A stretch of 64,000 nt of DNA. It comes from Chamaecyparis obtusa. Taxonomy: Eukaryota > Streptophyta > Pinopsida > Cupressales > Cupressaceae. Where the stretch lies: NCBI GenBank assembly GCA_027943335.1, contig BSBK01003564.1:126501-190500 (forward strand). Reading direction: 5' to 3'. The position numbers and the translations under genes are program-made. The notes beneath the pieces are model-generated. The model did no database searches. It was not told the origin of the DNA and worked only from the letters and a program-made list of their open reading frames with translations. Positions 45,531 to 57,881 of this stretch are shown in pieces. Every line of letters starts with the position of its first letter. The first letter of the stretch is position 1.

Positions 45531-46930
45531 GGCCTAGTGCTCTTCTTGGTGGTTATCAATTGTTGCAAACACCCTATGGGACCTACCCATATCACCAACT
45601 ATCGGCCCTAAAGTAGCCCCTCTCTGGCTTCTTGCTATCTATCCCTGTGGGCACTCTCTCACTAAATGTCCCATACCACCACAACTGTAACAAGGACCAC
45701 ATGTCTGAATCTAAAATCCCTACGACCTAGACTATTATTGACCTCCAGTCCTATTGGATCCACTATATTTACCCCTAGAGGAATTTTTAGTCCTAGTTGG
45801 CTATGTGTAGGGGGCCTATGATCTTTGATCCCATCTAGGACCTTGTGACTACCACTTGTTGGGCTTAGAGCCCTAGGGTCCCTAATATGATCTCTGCCTA
45901 GAGTCATGTTATCGTCATTGTTGAGACTATTGGCCCTTAAAAGATCCTACTGAATGATCCTAATTCACCTTCCAAGGGGGTCTCTACTTTCCTCACAATT
46001 GAGTTGAGGGATTTTGATATTGAGATTGATCCTAAGAGTCCTATGTCCTACTACAATATCCTTAACCACTAATGCCCTCTCAACTGTCTTTGAATGTGGT
46101 GGGAAAAGCTAGAAAAATCAGCCCCTAAAGAGATACATTGAGACCCTTGATGAAACCATGCATACATAGCTTCTCATCCTTCATGTATTCTACATAAGAA
46201 AGGAGCTAGAGAAACCTACTCTCATACTGCATCATAGTAAGGCCTCTCTTTTGGAGGTCATGGAACTCCTCAATATGTCACTTCCTAAAGTGCTTAGAAA
46301 GGTACCCATCTCTAAATATTCTAAGAAAAGTCTCCCATGTAAGTGTATCTATACGCACGCCACCCATGGCCTCCTCATTTTGCCACCAAGTTGAGGCTCC
46401 CTCTCAAAGGAGGTGAATGGAAAGTCTCACCTATAGATATGGAATGTAATCCAAAGCATCATTTTAAGCTCAACAACTATGCCTCTACTCTAAAACTATC
46501 ATTAGATCTTAAAAATAGAGGTGGTTGGAGTTGCAATAAGTCCCTAATCTGATCCCCATTGTCGCAGGTCTCTCTCTCAGCTATATGAGCACCGAAGTCA
46601 CCTCGGCTCTCTATCTACTATAGAGACTCAGCCTCAAAATTTGCATGCCCCTCAAATTGTCTAGTGAGAGGGCTTCTACTCCTCTCTCTGGTAGTTGTCC
46701 CATGGCCCTGTAAGGGATGCTTCACTACCTTCTGCACTATGGGTGGTAATCTCTACTGGATGATGCCTACTAGATTCTAAAATGTGGCTAGAATATCCTA
46801 GTTCGGATTAGGAGGTGGCTTAGGTGGGGGATTCTAAGATTCCCTGGGAACCTCTACCTCTTGCTCTCTATCCACATGTACTAAACGGGTATGCCTATGA
46901 CCTCATCCCTGCCTATTACCATTACACATG
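45531..46930 (-). pseudogene. gag: Gypsy gag remnant with CCHC knuckle
   Basis: The minus strand gives PCYSCGGMGHLVRECPQG (about 45640-45695), an intact CCHC nucleocapsid motif. Before it lies a Gly/Arg/Ser/Asn-rich part (about 45700-46050), then capsid-like pieces (EEHFLRIFRDG, LSKHFRK and others) in several frames to about 46600. The probable start ATG at 46928-46930 reads MCNGNRQG and hits a stop at once. Frameshifts and stops are many. Confidence 0.7.
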
Positions 46931-47007
46931 ATGGTATACATCCTACATAATAGTGCAAATTTATAAGTGAAATGTGAAGGGTTTAAGGTCCTCATGTTGA
47001 AAACTGT

Positions 47008-47023
47008 GCTTTGATACCAAATT
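47008..47023 (-). promoter_or_regulatory. Primer binding site of the minus-strand gypsy
   Basis: The minus strand reads tttggtatcaaagcac, a good match to the tRNA-iMet type site (tggtatcagagc). Confidence 0.7.
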
Positions 47024-47027
47024 TTCA

Positions 47028-48639
47028 TGCCCAAAAAATACACGATGCAAAAACATAATTTTTTTTTTAAACACCTATGATACATAATTAATAAGGAGAA
47101 CATAAGTGGTTAGGAAAAAAGTGTTACCATGCAAGGGGCATCATGGCCAACAACATCATGTGGTGATCCAACACACATAATCTGTGTTGGCCAACCTCCC
47201 TCAACAACTAGGCTAGGGTTGATTGACTTTAGAACAATACAACAGAAAAATATATCTACGGTTACTAATGTGGGTAAGTTAAAACTTCTAGAATACTACA
47301 AGATAAAAAGTCACCCTAGAGTTCTTGAATGCAGGAGAAAATTTGATGTGATCCCAAAGAAATGTGTTGGATTTCTAAGGTCACAATTACGATGCTTATT
47401 CAGTTATTAATGTTAAATTTTCCTGAGTCAAATTTATACGTGCATTTTAACATTTCCATAGAGAATGAGAAGACGTTAAGGGATGGAAAAGTATATTTAA
47501 GTATGTAATTTAGTGTTGCATGAATATACATTTAGTCTTTGTGTGTATGCTTCAGAGGTTATTAAGTTTAAAGGAAAAATCCATTGGTCATTCTGTACGC
47601 ATATTAAAAGACCATTACTCCCGATCTAATTTAATCATATGAAAAATAATATTATTTTTAATAATTTAATAAATCCTGTTACTAACAACATATGAATTAA
47701 ACTCATTGAATAAAATATTAATATATTATTCTAGCTATGGTCAAAAGGTACAAGAGGCCACTCATACTATAATGTAATTGAACCTGTGACTAGAATATAA
47801 ATATGTAGTCGATCAACAATATCAAGTTCATGGTATAAACATTATGCTAAAAGAAAACATAAATTGAAGTATATTATTAATTCTAGTCTAACTTATTATT
47901 TAGCCAAAATATAGCTCGATCATTATTAAAATCATTACTTATGTCTTAATAAAAAAAGATGTTATTGAACATTAAGTTTAACAAGTTAATTACATATAAT
48001 TAACCAAATAAAAAGGGTAATATTTTATTTTTTTGGAAAAAATTTATATTTATATTTATTTATAAAAACTAGTTCAAAAAGGGCTCTTGGAGGAAAAAAC
48101 CAATGAAGAAAAACTCCATTTGTTACCTATAATAAAAATAGTCAAATAGTTTTGACATATAACCAAGGACTAACCCAATCCCAAATTGGTCAAAAAGTGA
48201 CCAAATTACACTTGATAAAGGGTCCCAACCAACAAATTCCTAAAAAAGAAGGATGGATGTATGCAATAATCCATACCTAATTACAATATTACATCCTCAT
48301 ATTCGTCAAAATGTGAATTTACATTTGAAAAACAAACCCCCAACCATCAACTCTATAATAAAACAAAAATGAGAAAGGATGGACGTATACAATAATCCAA
48401 TCCTGATTACAATATTACATTAGACAAAGATCAATATATAGGCTAGATCCATCATTAGTTACATAGGAACTCGAGAACTAGTCATAAAAAAAACCATGCA
48501 ATGTCAACCCACCAAGGAGATGAAGTTAGCATTGAAGGATAGCATAAGATAAGTCCAGCAAACCAACCTGTAATATCATCACCAAAATAATAGAGTAGCC
48601 AAAAAATGATAGTCAAAAACAACAAAATGGAGCTATAAT
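47028..48639. other. Probable 5' LTR of the gypsy remnant and unassigned AT-rich DNA
   Basis: An LTR would start here on the plus strand (TGCCCAAAAAATACAC next to the primer site), but without a second copy its far end cannot be set. The rest is AT-rich. Two imperfect 50-bp direct copies (aaggatggatgtatgcaata at 48250 and aaggatggacgtatacaata at 48376) form a tandem duplication with a period of about 126 bp. A 93-codon frame at 47129-47410 has no support. Confidence 0.45.
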
Positions 48640-49925
48640 TTAATCATCAAGAGGTGGGTCCTCCTCCCCAAGTTGAGGAAATGGTGAAAAGAACAAAGAA
48701 TTCCAAATTCTATTAGTTTCATTGTGAATAAATGAAGCAGACCCAAAACCAACAATAGAGTCCTGAGGTGAAGAGGAAGATTCACTCGAGCATCCTGAAG
48801 AATGCAACACCTAGCTTATAGAGCTACAAGCAACCAAATTAGTATTACAACCATCCATCAAAGAAGGAAACAAGCATGGGAGAATGTTAGCACTAGAAAC
48901 TATGTTAGAGTGAGCCAAAAGACCAAGCATGGCATAGGTTCTAGAAAATGCTTTCCCCTAGAACCTAGCATCCACTACATTTCTATTCACCATAATATCT
49001 AAGGGCATAATAGAGGATGAGGCAATACAATATTTTATTGCCCCAAGAATTAAAACATACTTATCTGAAGATAGAAGAAGGTGTCGAGGAAAGATACCAC
49101 CAATGATTTCCTCCCCTTGCTACAAATTATAAGACTAAACAACCAAAAGAAACTTATTATTCTATATAAATTTGGGCAAAAATACCCAATTTGCCATATG
49201 AAGTAGCAGAGACCATGACTATGAGAAATCAAGGAAAATAGAGAAAAAGATAGAAATAATTTGAGAGGGGAAAATGAGTCTCTTAAAACATGGCAAGAGG
49301 ATAGATTCACCAATTAGTCGATGGATACACCTTCTACATTTTGGCCAATGAACTAAAAACATAGAGTCTAGAAATTCATCAGTAATCTTACCCTCAAATG
49401 GGAACTCCAAAACATTAGGAGGCAGAAAAAAACTTAAGTTGAATGGCCTGAACTCATCAACAAACTAAGAACCAAACATTTGTGAAGCCATTAGTAGAGA
49501 TGATCCACAAAAGGAAAAGCTAGAAGTAACAATAAATGGAAAAAAAAGCTTTATAAATATCAGTATCGAATGGAGCATTATGTGTATATGTGCCAAGTGA
49601 TAAGAAAATCATCATGAATACAAATGGAGAAAGATTAATATTGTTACAAAAAATGTACAGAGAACCATTCAAATCTTTCATGAGTAGATATGAAGGATCA
49701 TAGCCATGTGAGAGCTTTGATCCGGCCATTATTAATCAATGCATATTAATCACCTCTTCTAAAATGAATGATTTTTTAATAATCAAGATGATGTAAACAC
49801 TAAATAGCTCTGCATGATTAGATATATCAATATTGAGATCTAAAAGTACAAACCGAAATGAAACAATCCTCAATACAACTATCATCATATTCCTACAATG
49901 AATAAAATTTGCAAAAACTAATCTA
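48640..49925 (-). pseudogene. C-terminal extension of the LINE ORF2, unknown function
   Basis: After the RNase H the minus strand stays protein-like for about 400 codons in a few frames. It contains HAELFSVYIILIIKKSFIL, SLYIFCNNINLSPFVFMMIF, LVHWPKCRRCIHRLIGESI, and a Ser-rich tail ending FPQLGEEDPPLDD before TAA (48640-48642). Plant L1 ORF2 proteins usually end soon after the RNase H. I recognise no domain. It could be a fused ORF or an unrelated older element abutting the LINE. Confidence 0.5.
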
Positions 49926-50440
49926 GGAGGTTGATTCAAGGGTAATAAGACCAAATATAGCAGGATGGGATTCCGGAGAGACCATAGAAGAGGGAAAAAT
50001 AATATGATTCCCTTCAACACCTAAGTTAGCAAGTAGGTCTGATAAATTGTTCCCCTCTCTAAAAGTGTAGGAGATGAAGCATTTAGAAAAGGAGTCTAAA
50101 AGAAGCCAAATTTGTTGCAAGACATATTGGATGTGCTAAGAGAAAGATCATCTAGAAATGAAAGAATTAATAATCATAGAGGAATCTAGTTCAACATGAA
50201 GATAATTAATGTTTAGTTTTTAAGAAGCAGATAAGCCATGTAGCAAAGTATAGGCTTTAGCTAGATTATTACTCCCAGGAGGAATAGGGCATGCCTCAAA
50301 ATAGATAGGAGAACCATGAGAATTATGGAGGGAAAAATGTATATCTGAAATACTTAGATTTCCCTTCGAAGATCCATCAAAGTTAAGTTTAACAAATCCA
50401 TGTTGGGGGTGGGATCCACTTAACTTTAGATCTAATTTTA
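49926..50440 (-). pseudogene. LINE RNase H domain
   Basis: FVKLNFDGSSKGNLSISDIH carries the first Asp in the RVT_3 type RNase H motif. ANNLAKAYTLLHGLSAS-like sequence holds the position of the family Glu (here within NLAKAYTLL), followed by HVELDSSMII with the next Asp. The end is FREGNNLSDLLANLGV, the usual H/N..AD.LAN. The stops include one TAA just after LHGLSAS. Confidence 0.85.
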
Positions 50441-50499
50441 GACCTATCTTGGGGGCAGAGTGGATAAGGAAGAGAAGGAAAGACTAAACCCTTCCAATT

Positions 50500-51799
50500 T
50501 TTAGAGATAAGATTATCCCAAGGTGAAAAAATTTGATTACTATTGAATTTACTACAATAAGCATTAGTGAATTCAATAACAAATTTTTCAAGAGTAGATG
50601 TTACAAATTTGAAAGAAGAAGACTAGTTAGGAAAAATCCTTTTATTCCTCTCCCACCAAATAGACCATAAAACTAAAGAAGGAATATAGATCCATAAGCA
50701 CGAAAAAATATGGATTTATGAAAAAGGATTGGCCAAGATTGGAACAAATCCCAAATTGAAAGAGGAAGGGGCATGTACAAACCCAACTTTTGCATTATAA
50801 ATTTCCAACACAACTGTGCCAAGGGACAATTTAAAAAAAGTTGATCAACCGACTCCAATTCTTGATTATAGATGACACATTGGAATGGACCCACAATATT
50901 TAGTCTAGCTAATCTTTCACTAGTTAAAACTCTCTTCTTCAACACCAGCCAAGCAAAGCAACCAGCTTTAGGAAGAACAATAGAGTGCCAACAGAACTGA
51001 AAAGCTCTAGATCAACAAAAATTATTTTGAATAGAGTGAGCTAGATTATAACCAAGCTTCATAGAATACCTACCATCAGAAGAGGGAGCCTAGAAGAGAT
51101 GATCAGGGTTCCTAAAAAATAATACTATCTTATCTAAAAGGTAGTGATTTGCATTTGATGCACTCAGATAATCAATAGGAAGATCATGAAAATCCTTCCA
51201 CATAACCAATCCTAAATGAATATGCATTGCAGATACATAATTCAAAAGCATACATCCCCAAATTGAAGATGCATATTCCCAAATATCATGAAAAATATCT
51301 AGAGTGTTTAAACGAGGCAAGCCATTCCAAGAGTCAAGCCAAAAATTAATAGATTCACCATTATGAACCTCCCATGAGACATAGGAAGTGACAATGTGTC
51401 TAGAGTTTATCATAAAATTCCAGATAGTAGACCCTTTGGGAGGGTCAAGGACCAAAATGATCCTAGTTAGGTCTGAATTATCAAGATATTTTTGTTGCAT
51501 TAGTTGACACCATTTAATAGAAGGCTATGAATACATTTTCTAGATTAATTTATCTCCAAATTCTAAATTTCTCTTAAACAAGTTATAAAGGCCCACTCCC
51601 CTAGCTAATGGAGAAAAAAGACATTTCTGAAAGAGAAATGAGATGTATCTTCTTTTGACCAGTCATATTAGCTGTCTAGATAAATTCCCTAAATAATTTC
51701 TCAATTTGGTTGAGAATTTATTTTGGAGCTTGTAACACTGATATATAATAATTAGGGATATCTGTTAAAACTTATTTAATAAGAAGGATCTGTCCTGAT
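50500..51799 (-). pseudogene. LINE connector and zinc-finger (zf-RVT) region
   Basis: The segment holds STIWNFMINSRHIVTSYVSW, EVHNGESINFWLDSWNG, and later VLTSERLARLNI, then ESVDQLFLNCPLAQLCWKFI. The order W..I..GR, G..I.FW.D.W and E...HLF..C......W is typical of the RVT zinc region after plant LINE RT; here the His of HLF is Gln. Several stops and one frameshift. Confidence 0.82.
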
Positions 51800-52761
51800 A
51801 GGGACAACCACCTAGTTTTCCAAGCCATAACTCAGGACTTGATATGATCAATAACTGGCTGCCAAAAAGATACCTTATTATGACCCATGAAGAAAGGAAT
51901 ACCCAAGTAGATATATGGAAGTTCATCTAAATGAAATCCTAAAATACTAAAAAAAAATTTAGTTAACTCAGGATTATTATTGAAGACATAACCTTTTGAA
52001 TTTTGAACATTAATGCTTTGCCTAGAAACTAGTGTATAAAGATCAAGAACTTTCTTAACTTGTATGGCTTCCTAGATAGAGGCTTTTCAAAACAATAACC
52101 TATCATCACCAAATAAGGAGTGTGTAACTAAGATAGAAGTGTTATCGATTTGAACACCAAGCCAATGACCAACAACATGAGAAGCATTGATAAATCAACT
52201 CAAAGCTTCAACCATGATAATGAAAAGACAAGGTGACAAAGGATCTCCTTGTCTAACACCTTGAGTTGATGGGAAAAAATCCATAGGAAACCCATTAATT
52301 ATTACTAAAAAGTGAGCACCATAAATACAAGCCTTAACCCATTTACACCATTTGTTAGAGAAACCAAACTTAAGCAAGACTTGAATCAGGAAAGACCAAT
52401 TGAGCTTATCATAGGCTTTCATCATATCTAGCTTAATAAAAAAGGAAGGAATGGAATGTTCATTAATAGAATGAAGAGTTTCATGAGCCAAACTGGCACC
52501 ATGCATGGTTTCCTAACCTTGGACAAAACCACCTTTCTCAAAAGATACAATCCTAGAAATAAGGTGTTGAAGCCTCAGATAAATTTCTTTTGTAATAATT
52601 TTATAAATAGTATTACAGAGAGAAATCGGTCTAAAGTCGACAAAATTTTGTGGATCACTATTCTTAGGGATAATAACTATGTTTGTAGCATTAAAATTTT
52701 TTAACATGGTTGTATTTTTCCTAGATTCTTCAAGAACAACCAAGAGATCAGAACATATAAC
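51800..52761 (-). pseudogene. LINE reverse transcriptase
   Basis: From the 5' side: IVIIPKNSDPQNFVDFRPIS and LCNTIYKIITK (RT motif 1), GFVQG, then FFIKLDMMKAYDKLNWSFL with the first Asp, STQGVRQGDPLSPCLFIIM (motif B), and motif C as FGDD at 52102-52113, where FADD is usual, so Ala became Gly next to two intact Asp. A TGA follows shortly. Downstream to about 51800 are the LGF-type motifs in broken frames. Confidence 0.9.
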
Positions 52762-53035
52762 TATTAGAATAACTGAGAGGGGGGGTGAATAAGTTAGATC
52801 AGTTATCCTACACTCCCAATTGCAAAGATGTAATACTTTAAACAATCTCAACAATTTTGCAGCTTGGTAATAAATACTATTATACTATCTGTGCATTTAC
52901 CAATTACCAATCAATTAGCTTACTGTGATTACTGACCAAATCAAATATGCATTATGTAAAGTATGACAATAAATAAATCATCACAAAAACACATAACACA
53001 ATGATTTAACTTGGAAGCCCCGTTAAGGGAAAAAC
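52762..53035 (-). repeat. Fragment of a copia-type LTR cutting the LINE
   Basis: It starts tattagaataactgagag, followed by a G-run and gtgaataagtta, the complement of the LTR 3' end type seen in the copia elements here (TGTTAG..., G-run, gtgaatcagttat). It is cut after 274 bp by the pol-less element at 53036. The remaining part would lie beyond that element, outside the window. Confidence 0.75.
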
Positions 53036-54060
53036 TATTAGAAATAGGGAATATTGAGAGGGGGCTGAATCAGTATTCTACAAACTTTTCTTTTTGCCCA
53101 ATTATGGATATAACAGATTATCTTTACACATGCATAACATAAGAAGCTAAACAACATACATAGCAATAAGACTAAAGAACTCATAACACATTATTTGTTC
53201 TGGAGGAAACCCTAGCCAAGGAAAAAACCTTGAAGGGGATGGTACCCACAAAGATCCACTAATCAAAAGTATCCTGTTAAGGATGTTGACCATGTTAGGA
53301 GTCTATTACATATATATAGTGTCTCAGTCATGATTAAGGGACTATAGGCCTTGTTAGAAGCCTCAACCCTGTTAGGAGTTGGCAGTACAAAAGTGATTAC
53401 TAGATGAGCCCACTACCCAAACAAGTAATGTACAATATTTACTAATTAAAAAAGTAGGTCAAGGTACATAACCTTATGCTGCTTGCATCAATATCTTTTT
53501 TCTTCTCTTTCACTATCACTATTACATACATTTGTTCCTTTCATCATATTATCCTTCTTACAATTTACAATTATATTTATACAAGTTATTAAGATTAATA
53601 ACTTTCCAGTCAGCTATCATATTACAAAATAAATTTATCCAAGGGTTAACATCTAGGATGTTGTCCCTTTATATTATTAAGTCATTATTTTGATAAACAG
53701 AATAATCCCTTAACTCTTTACCAATTTTGTCTTCATATTCTGTCATGTCGGCTTAACACTATCTTTAGAAAAACTATCATAACTTCTTCTGTACATGCTA
53801 TACTAACTTGCACTCTAATATGATTCTTCTATAGTCACCATATAGTCTATGTTCAAGTGTGCAAGCACTGAACTTAGTCCAGTCGACATCGTAAACAAAA
53901 ACTATCTTCAGGTTCACTGGTAAAACCACATTGTCTCATACTTAGACAATTTCGCATTGCACTCTGACATACTAGCTCTCTGACTTGTGTGATCTTCATG
54001 TAAATCATATGTTTCCATAATGACAACATCTATGTAACCAAATCAGCCAAATTTCCAACA
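53036..54060 (-). repeat. 3' LTR of pol-less copy 1
   Basis: 1025 bp; on the plus strand it runs TATTAGAAATAGGG (decayed TGTTAG) to TTTCCAACA. It aligns throughout with 58442-59452. The plus-strand start has the G-run and ctgaatcagt, the same terminal design as the copia LTRs. Confidence 0.9.
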
Positions 54061-54391
54061 ATCTCCACCTTTGTCATTGGTGGAAACATATGAGAACATT
54101 GGCTAAGTCTTACAACTTCAAAATCTCAAAATTGTGGCCATAGTATAAAATATATATATTATCCTTATAACTCCAAAAACTCTTATCTCTAATATAGTAC
54201 TCCCCCTAAGAGTATCACTCCTTATCATTTTCTTATCAATTTTATACTATATATCTCTCCCCCTTTGACAACAATGACAAAATAAAGGTAAGGAGGGTTT
54301 CAAAATTGTATTCTCAAAAAAGTTATACCTTAATTCAATATTGTAAAGCTAGTAGGCTTGCAACACAATCTGCAAAATCAATCTTTATAGC
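54061..54391 (-). promoter_or_regulatory. 3' UTR and two polypurine tracts, copy 1
   Basis: Directly at the LTR the minus strand reads caatgacaaaggtggagat (one G to T change in the run). A second tract, with ttgtcaaagggggagag, lies about 195 bases upstream at 54251-54275. The same pair occurs in copy 2. Confidence 0.75.
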
Positions 54392-57300
54392 CTATAACTC
54401 CTTCTCCCATGATTTCTTAATAGAATCTACCACACTGAGTAGTGTGCATAATCCATGAGATGCTATCTCACATGCTTGGAGGTTCTCAAAGATAAACTTT
54501 TGAAAAGATGTCTTGGCTGAAAGACATTCTTCCAATTTCCCTTCAATAATACTTAACTTCATAGAAGTGTGCTCTCTTAAAATAGTGATTCTTTTCATTT
54601 TCTTGTCCTTTTCATCTTGCAAAATTCTGATTTCATCATATATGTTGCGAATTTTCTTCTCAACATCAGATACCTTCACATTGGGGCTTGAAAGAAAGTT
54701 AGTTTCATTCTGAATTTTTGCTTCCTTCATCTTCATCTTCTGATCTTTTTTTGTTGTCAAGGTTTCTGATTTTGTACACTGGATGTACATGGATTTTCCT
54801 CTTTCCAAATTCTTTCTCAAGTCCTTTATACAGATATCAAGATTGTTGATATTATTCCTAATATTCTGACTAATGTTCAAAAGTGTTTTGGCTTCATAGG
54901 TTGTTTGAGCTTTCACTTTTGCTATATCAGTTAAATTTTTGAATTCACTATCAAAAGTGTTCATCACTTTCTTTGCTTTCTCTAGAGGGTCAACTTCTAC
55001 AATTTGTGTAGTTAGAACACCTTGTAACTTCTCAGTAAGCTCCTTCAGACATCCTTCAAGACTTTTTACTTTCTTATTCTTTCCAATGATCTTGTTCAAG
55101 GATGTGATCAATTCCATCTGATCATCATCATCTACTTCCTTTCCCAAATTTTCAATCATAGATCCAATCTAATTTTTATTTCCAGTCTCAGGAGTAAGAT
55201 TGATATCTTCTTTATTGGAATCAGTTATTGGTTTTTCTATCACTCTAGGCTCTACAACTATGGTCTTTGTTTTGCTCTTCTCCTTTGGTAGTCTCCTTCT
55301 CTTCAAAAGATGAATTGTCAACAAAGTTTTCCAGATTCTTGAATACATTATCATCAGTATCCAAGGTGATCTTAGTTCCTTCTACATTCATGACTTCATC
55401 TTCAATATTTATGGCTGGTGGAGAGGGAATGTCCTCTTGTTCTTTTTCACCTACTTTCTCTACTACAACTGATGGTTCTCCAGCATTCTCTGACATAACT
55501 TTGATGATTGCTTGCTTTGTTTTTGCATTAAATTCTTCATATCTACCTCCCATAATATGAATGGTTCTCTTCTTGGCTCTCAAATGGGTGCTTAAAGCTT
55601 TCATAATTTGACTAAAGTGTGCTTCATCTTTTATAACAAAAAGCTTTCTTACAAGCTTTTCTCTAATAGATGTGTCTTCTTCTGATTCTCTCTTCTTCCT
55701 ATTCACAATTTTATTGTACAAATCATCAGGTATGTTACCCTGAATTGTATCAAACTTCTTATTAGACAAGATCATATGCTTTACCACCATATTTTCTAGA
55801 TTTAATCTCTCTGCATAATCATAGAGATCATAATACTTATTCATTCTTGTAAAGTCTCCATCTTCAATGATCTGCTCATTAAGCTTCTCAACTCTAGGTT
55901 TCCAAGTTTTCTTCTTAATAGAAGTGATATCATCTTTGATTTCTGTAATTTTCCTTGGAACTAGTTGCACTAAAGTTTTCTACCTTTTACCTTGTCCAGT
56001 AGCACTCTCTTTTACTCTTTTGTTAGGTGTGGAGGAAGTGGATCTAGTGGATATCTTTGCTTCTTGATCCTTCTCAATTTCTTCCACTTTCACCTTAACT
56101 TGTGTTTCTTCTTGTTGTGTTGCAATTGATGATAGAGGTGGAACAGACAAAACTTCTTTTTGTCCAATATCTCTAATTGTTGTTGTTGTTTGCTTTGCTA
56201 CCAAGAATTCATGCTCAGTCATCCTTGTATCTTTTAGAATTTTCTTGATAGTACTCTCAACTCTCTTCTTTGACTGCTTCTCTTAAAGTAAGGTCTTTGT
56301 GGAGTTAAAGTTCTCCTCAAAGGTTCCAAACTTGTTACAGTGAGTGTCCAACTTGCACTTAAGTAACCTACTCACATACTCTTCTGTCTCTACCTCAGAT
56401 ATCTCATAGCCAAGAGGGTCTATGAGTTCTATTCTAGGTTATATTGCTTCAATGTAGGTAATGTCAGTATCAACCATGAAACATATCTCATTTTTATACT
56501 TCTCCACAAGAGACTGTGGGATCCTTGATCTGCTAGACACTTTATCCTGAAATGTCTTGATTACCAGTACTGCACTCTCATTCACTTTATCAATAACATG
56601 CCTTCTATACACTAGTTTAATCCTTTCCATTGTAGTTTGGCCATCATTCTAGTCATTTCCAATGGTGTAAGGAAATATTCTCAATAGATGAAAAAACATA
56701 TAGGTGATTAAGGATGAGAATCTAAACTATGTATTCTTAGTTTTCTTAATCTTTTCCAAATTCTCAAATAGTTGAATTCTCAAAATCTCACACATATCAA
56801 CTTGTAATTTATCAACACACATAAGATAAGCTACATGTATCATTCCAACAGCCATGTCATCCTCTCTTGAGTTTGCACAAAACCTAGTGGTTAGGATCTT
56901 ACATAAGTATCTAACATCATCTTGTTGAATCTTACTAGTCACAATTCCTCTACCATTATAGGATGAATTTGTGTTTTCTATGACTATTTTCCTCATTTTC
57001 TTCTCATTTAAAGGAATGGCTCTAGTTTTAGATAGTCCATTAACTTCATGAATCAAACTAGTTGTGATATATATCACTCTATCTTCTAACCAAAACTTCC
57101 CACTATGAATTCTGCTTAGAATTATCTTAGTACATTCTTCATTATCAAATTCATACTATAATGCATACTTAATGATCTCATTATCTTTCAAATGTTCAAA
57201 TCCTTCTTTCAATGCCATGTCCTGATTGTAGATCTTCTGATATTCCTTGGTGAAATCACTATCACTGATAGTCTCTAGTTTGCATTAAAGATAACTTCTA

Positions 57301-57773
57301 ACATTCTCTAGATGTAAAACTCTATTTGGTACGGATGATAAAGCTAACCTAGGATCATCTTCCAAGGGTTCTACTGGTTCCCTTTTCATCTTACATCTAT
57401 TTTTATCTCTGACATTGTGAATTAAAGAAACATCCATGATTTCCTCTAATTCCTTTACTGATTTAAAGATCTGCCAAGTAAAATACCTCGATTTCATGAT
57501 TTAGGGCTTGCGTAGATTCGACACAAAATTCTTCTCTAAATCCTTGCAAAATGCTTCCAATCACTACACTTTGATCTCCTTAACACTTGAATTCACTTTG
57601 ATGATAAAATAATACTGATCATGACCCTTTATTAATTCAATCTCACTTATATCTGACGTCACATTCAATTCTTTTGCCACTTCTTTCCAAAAAGTTGATT
57701 ATGCTAACCTGCAAAACTTAAAACTTCTTGCGATCTCGCAAAACATAATATTTTTCTTTGTTCTCTTAACCAT
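54392..57773 (-). pseudogene. Long ORF of unknown function (ORF-X), copy 1
   Basis: About 1,127 codons from ATG 57771-57773 to the stop at 54392. The frame holds from the start to about 55300, broken by stops only; one frameshift near 55250-55350 follows. N-terminal third: FCEIARSFKFCRL and LIKGYDQYYFIIKVNSS, then VLHLENVRSYL and FWLEDRVIYI. Centre: TRAIPLNEKKMRKIV, VRYLCKILTTRFCANSREDD and MAVGMIHVAYLMCVDKL. Then come a Lys-rich basic segment, an acidic linker and a C-terminal Lys/Glu/Leu coiled coil of about 250 residues. No catalytic motif is visible. The centre remotely recalls the putative plant transposon protein domain of Athila-type elements (weak inference). Confidence 0.8.
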
Positions 57774-57881
57774 AGCATTAGAACATCATATAATACTTTT
57801 CATTAACTACACAAGACTCAATTCATCATATATCTACTTCTACACTAATCTAAGTTCCTATTCTACTGCAATTTTCATAAA

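Larger units (their letters stand above)
43390..47027 (-). mobile_element. Ty3/gypsy remnant, minus strand, lacking integrase
   Basis: Reading the minus strand from 47027: a primer site, gag with a CCHC knuckle, protease, RT and the start of RNase H, then the element breaks off near 43390 with no integrase or 3' LTR recognisable. There are many frameshifts and stops. It is a different family from the chromovirus at 25108 (different protease, gag and primer context). Confidence 0.85.
48640..52761 (-). mobile_element. L1-type LINE, minus strand, 5' part lost or displaced
   Basis: The minus strand shows a non-LTR reverse transcriptase, a zinc-finger region of the RVT type, an RNase H and a further coding stretch. 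This is the order of plant L1-type ORF2 proteins. The endonuclease and ORF1 are absent: at 52761 the reading is cut by a copia-type LTR fragment. The 3' UTR and poly(A) end could not be recognised, so 48640 is only the last stop codon. Confidence 0.88.

Noticed and set aside
47129..47410. 93-codon plus-strand frame
   Set aside because: It lies in the probable LTR of the minus-strand gypsy; there is no domain and composition is ordinary.
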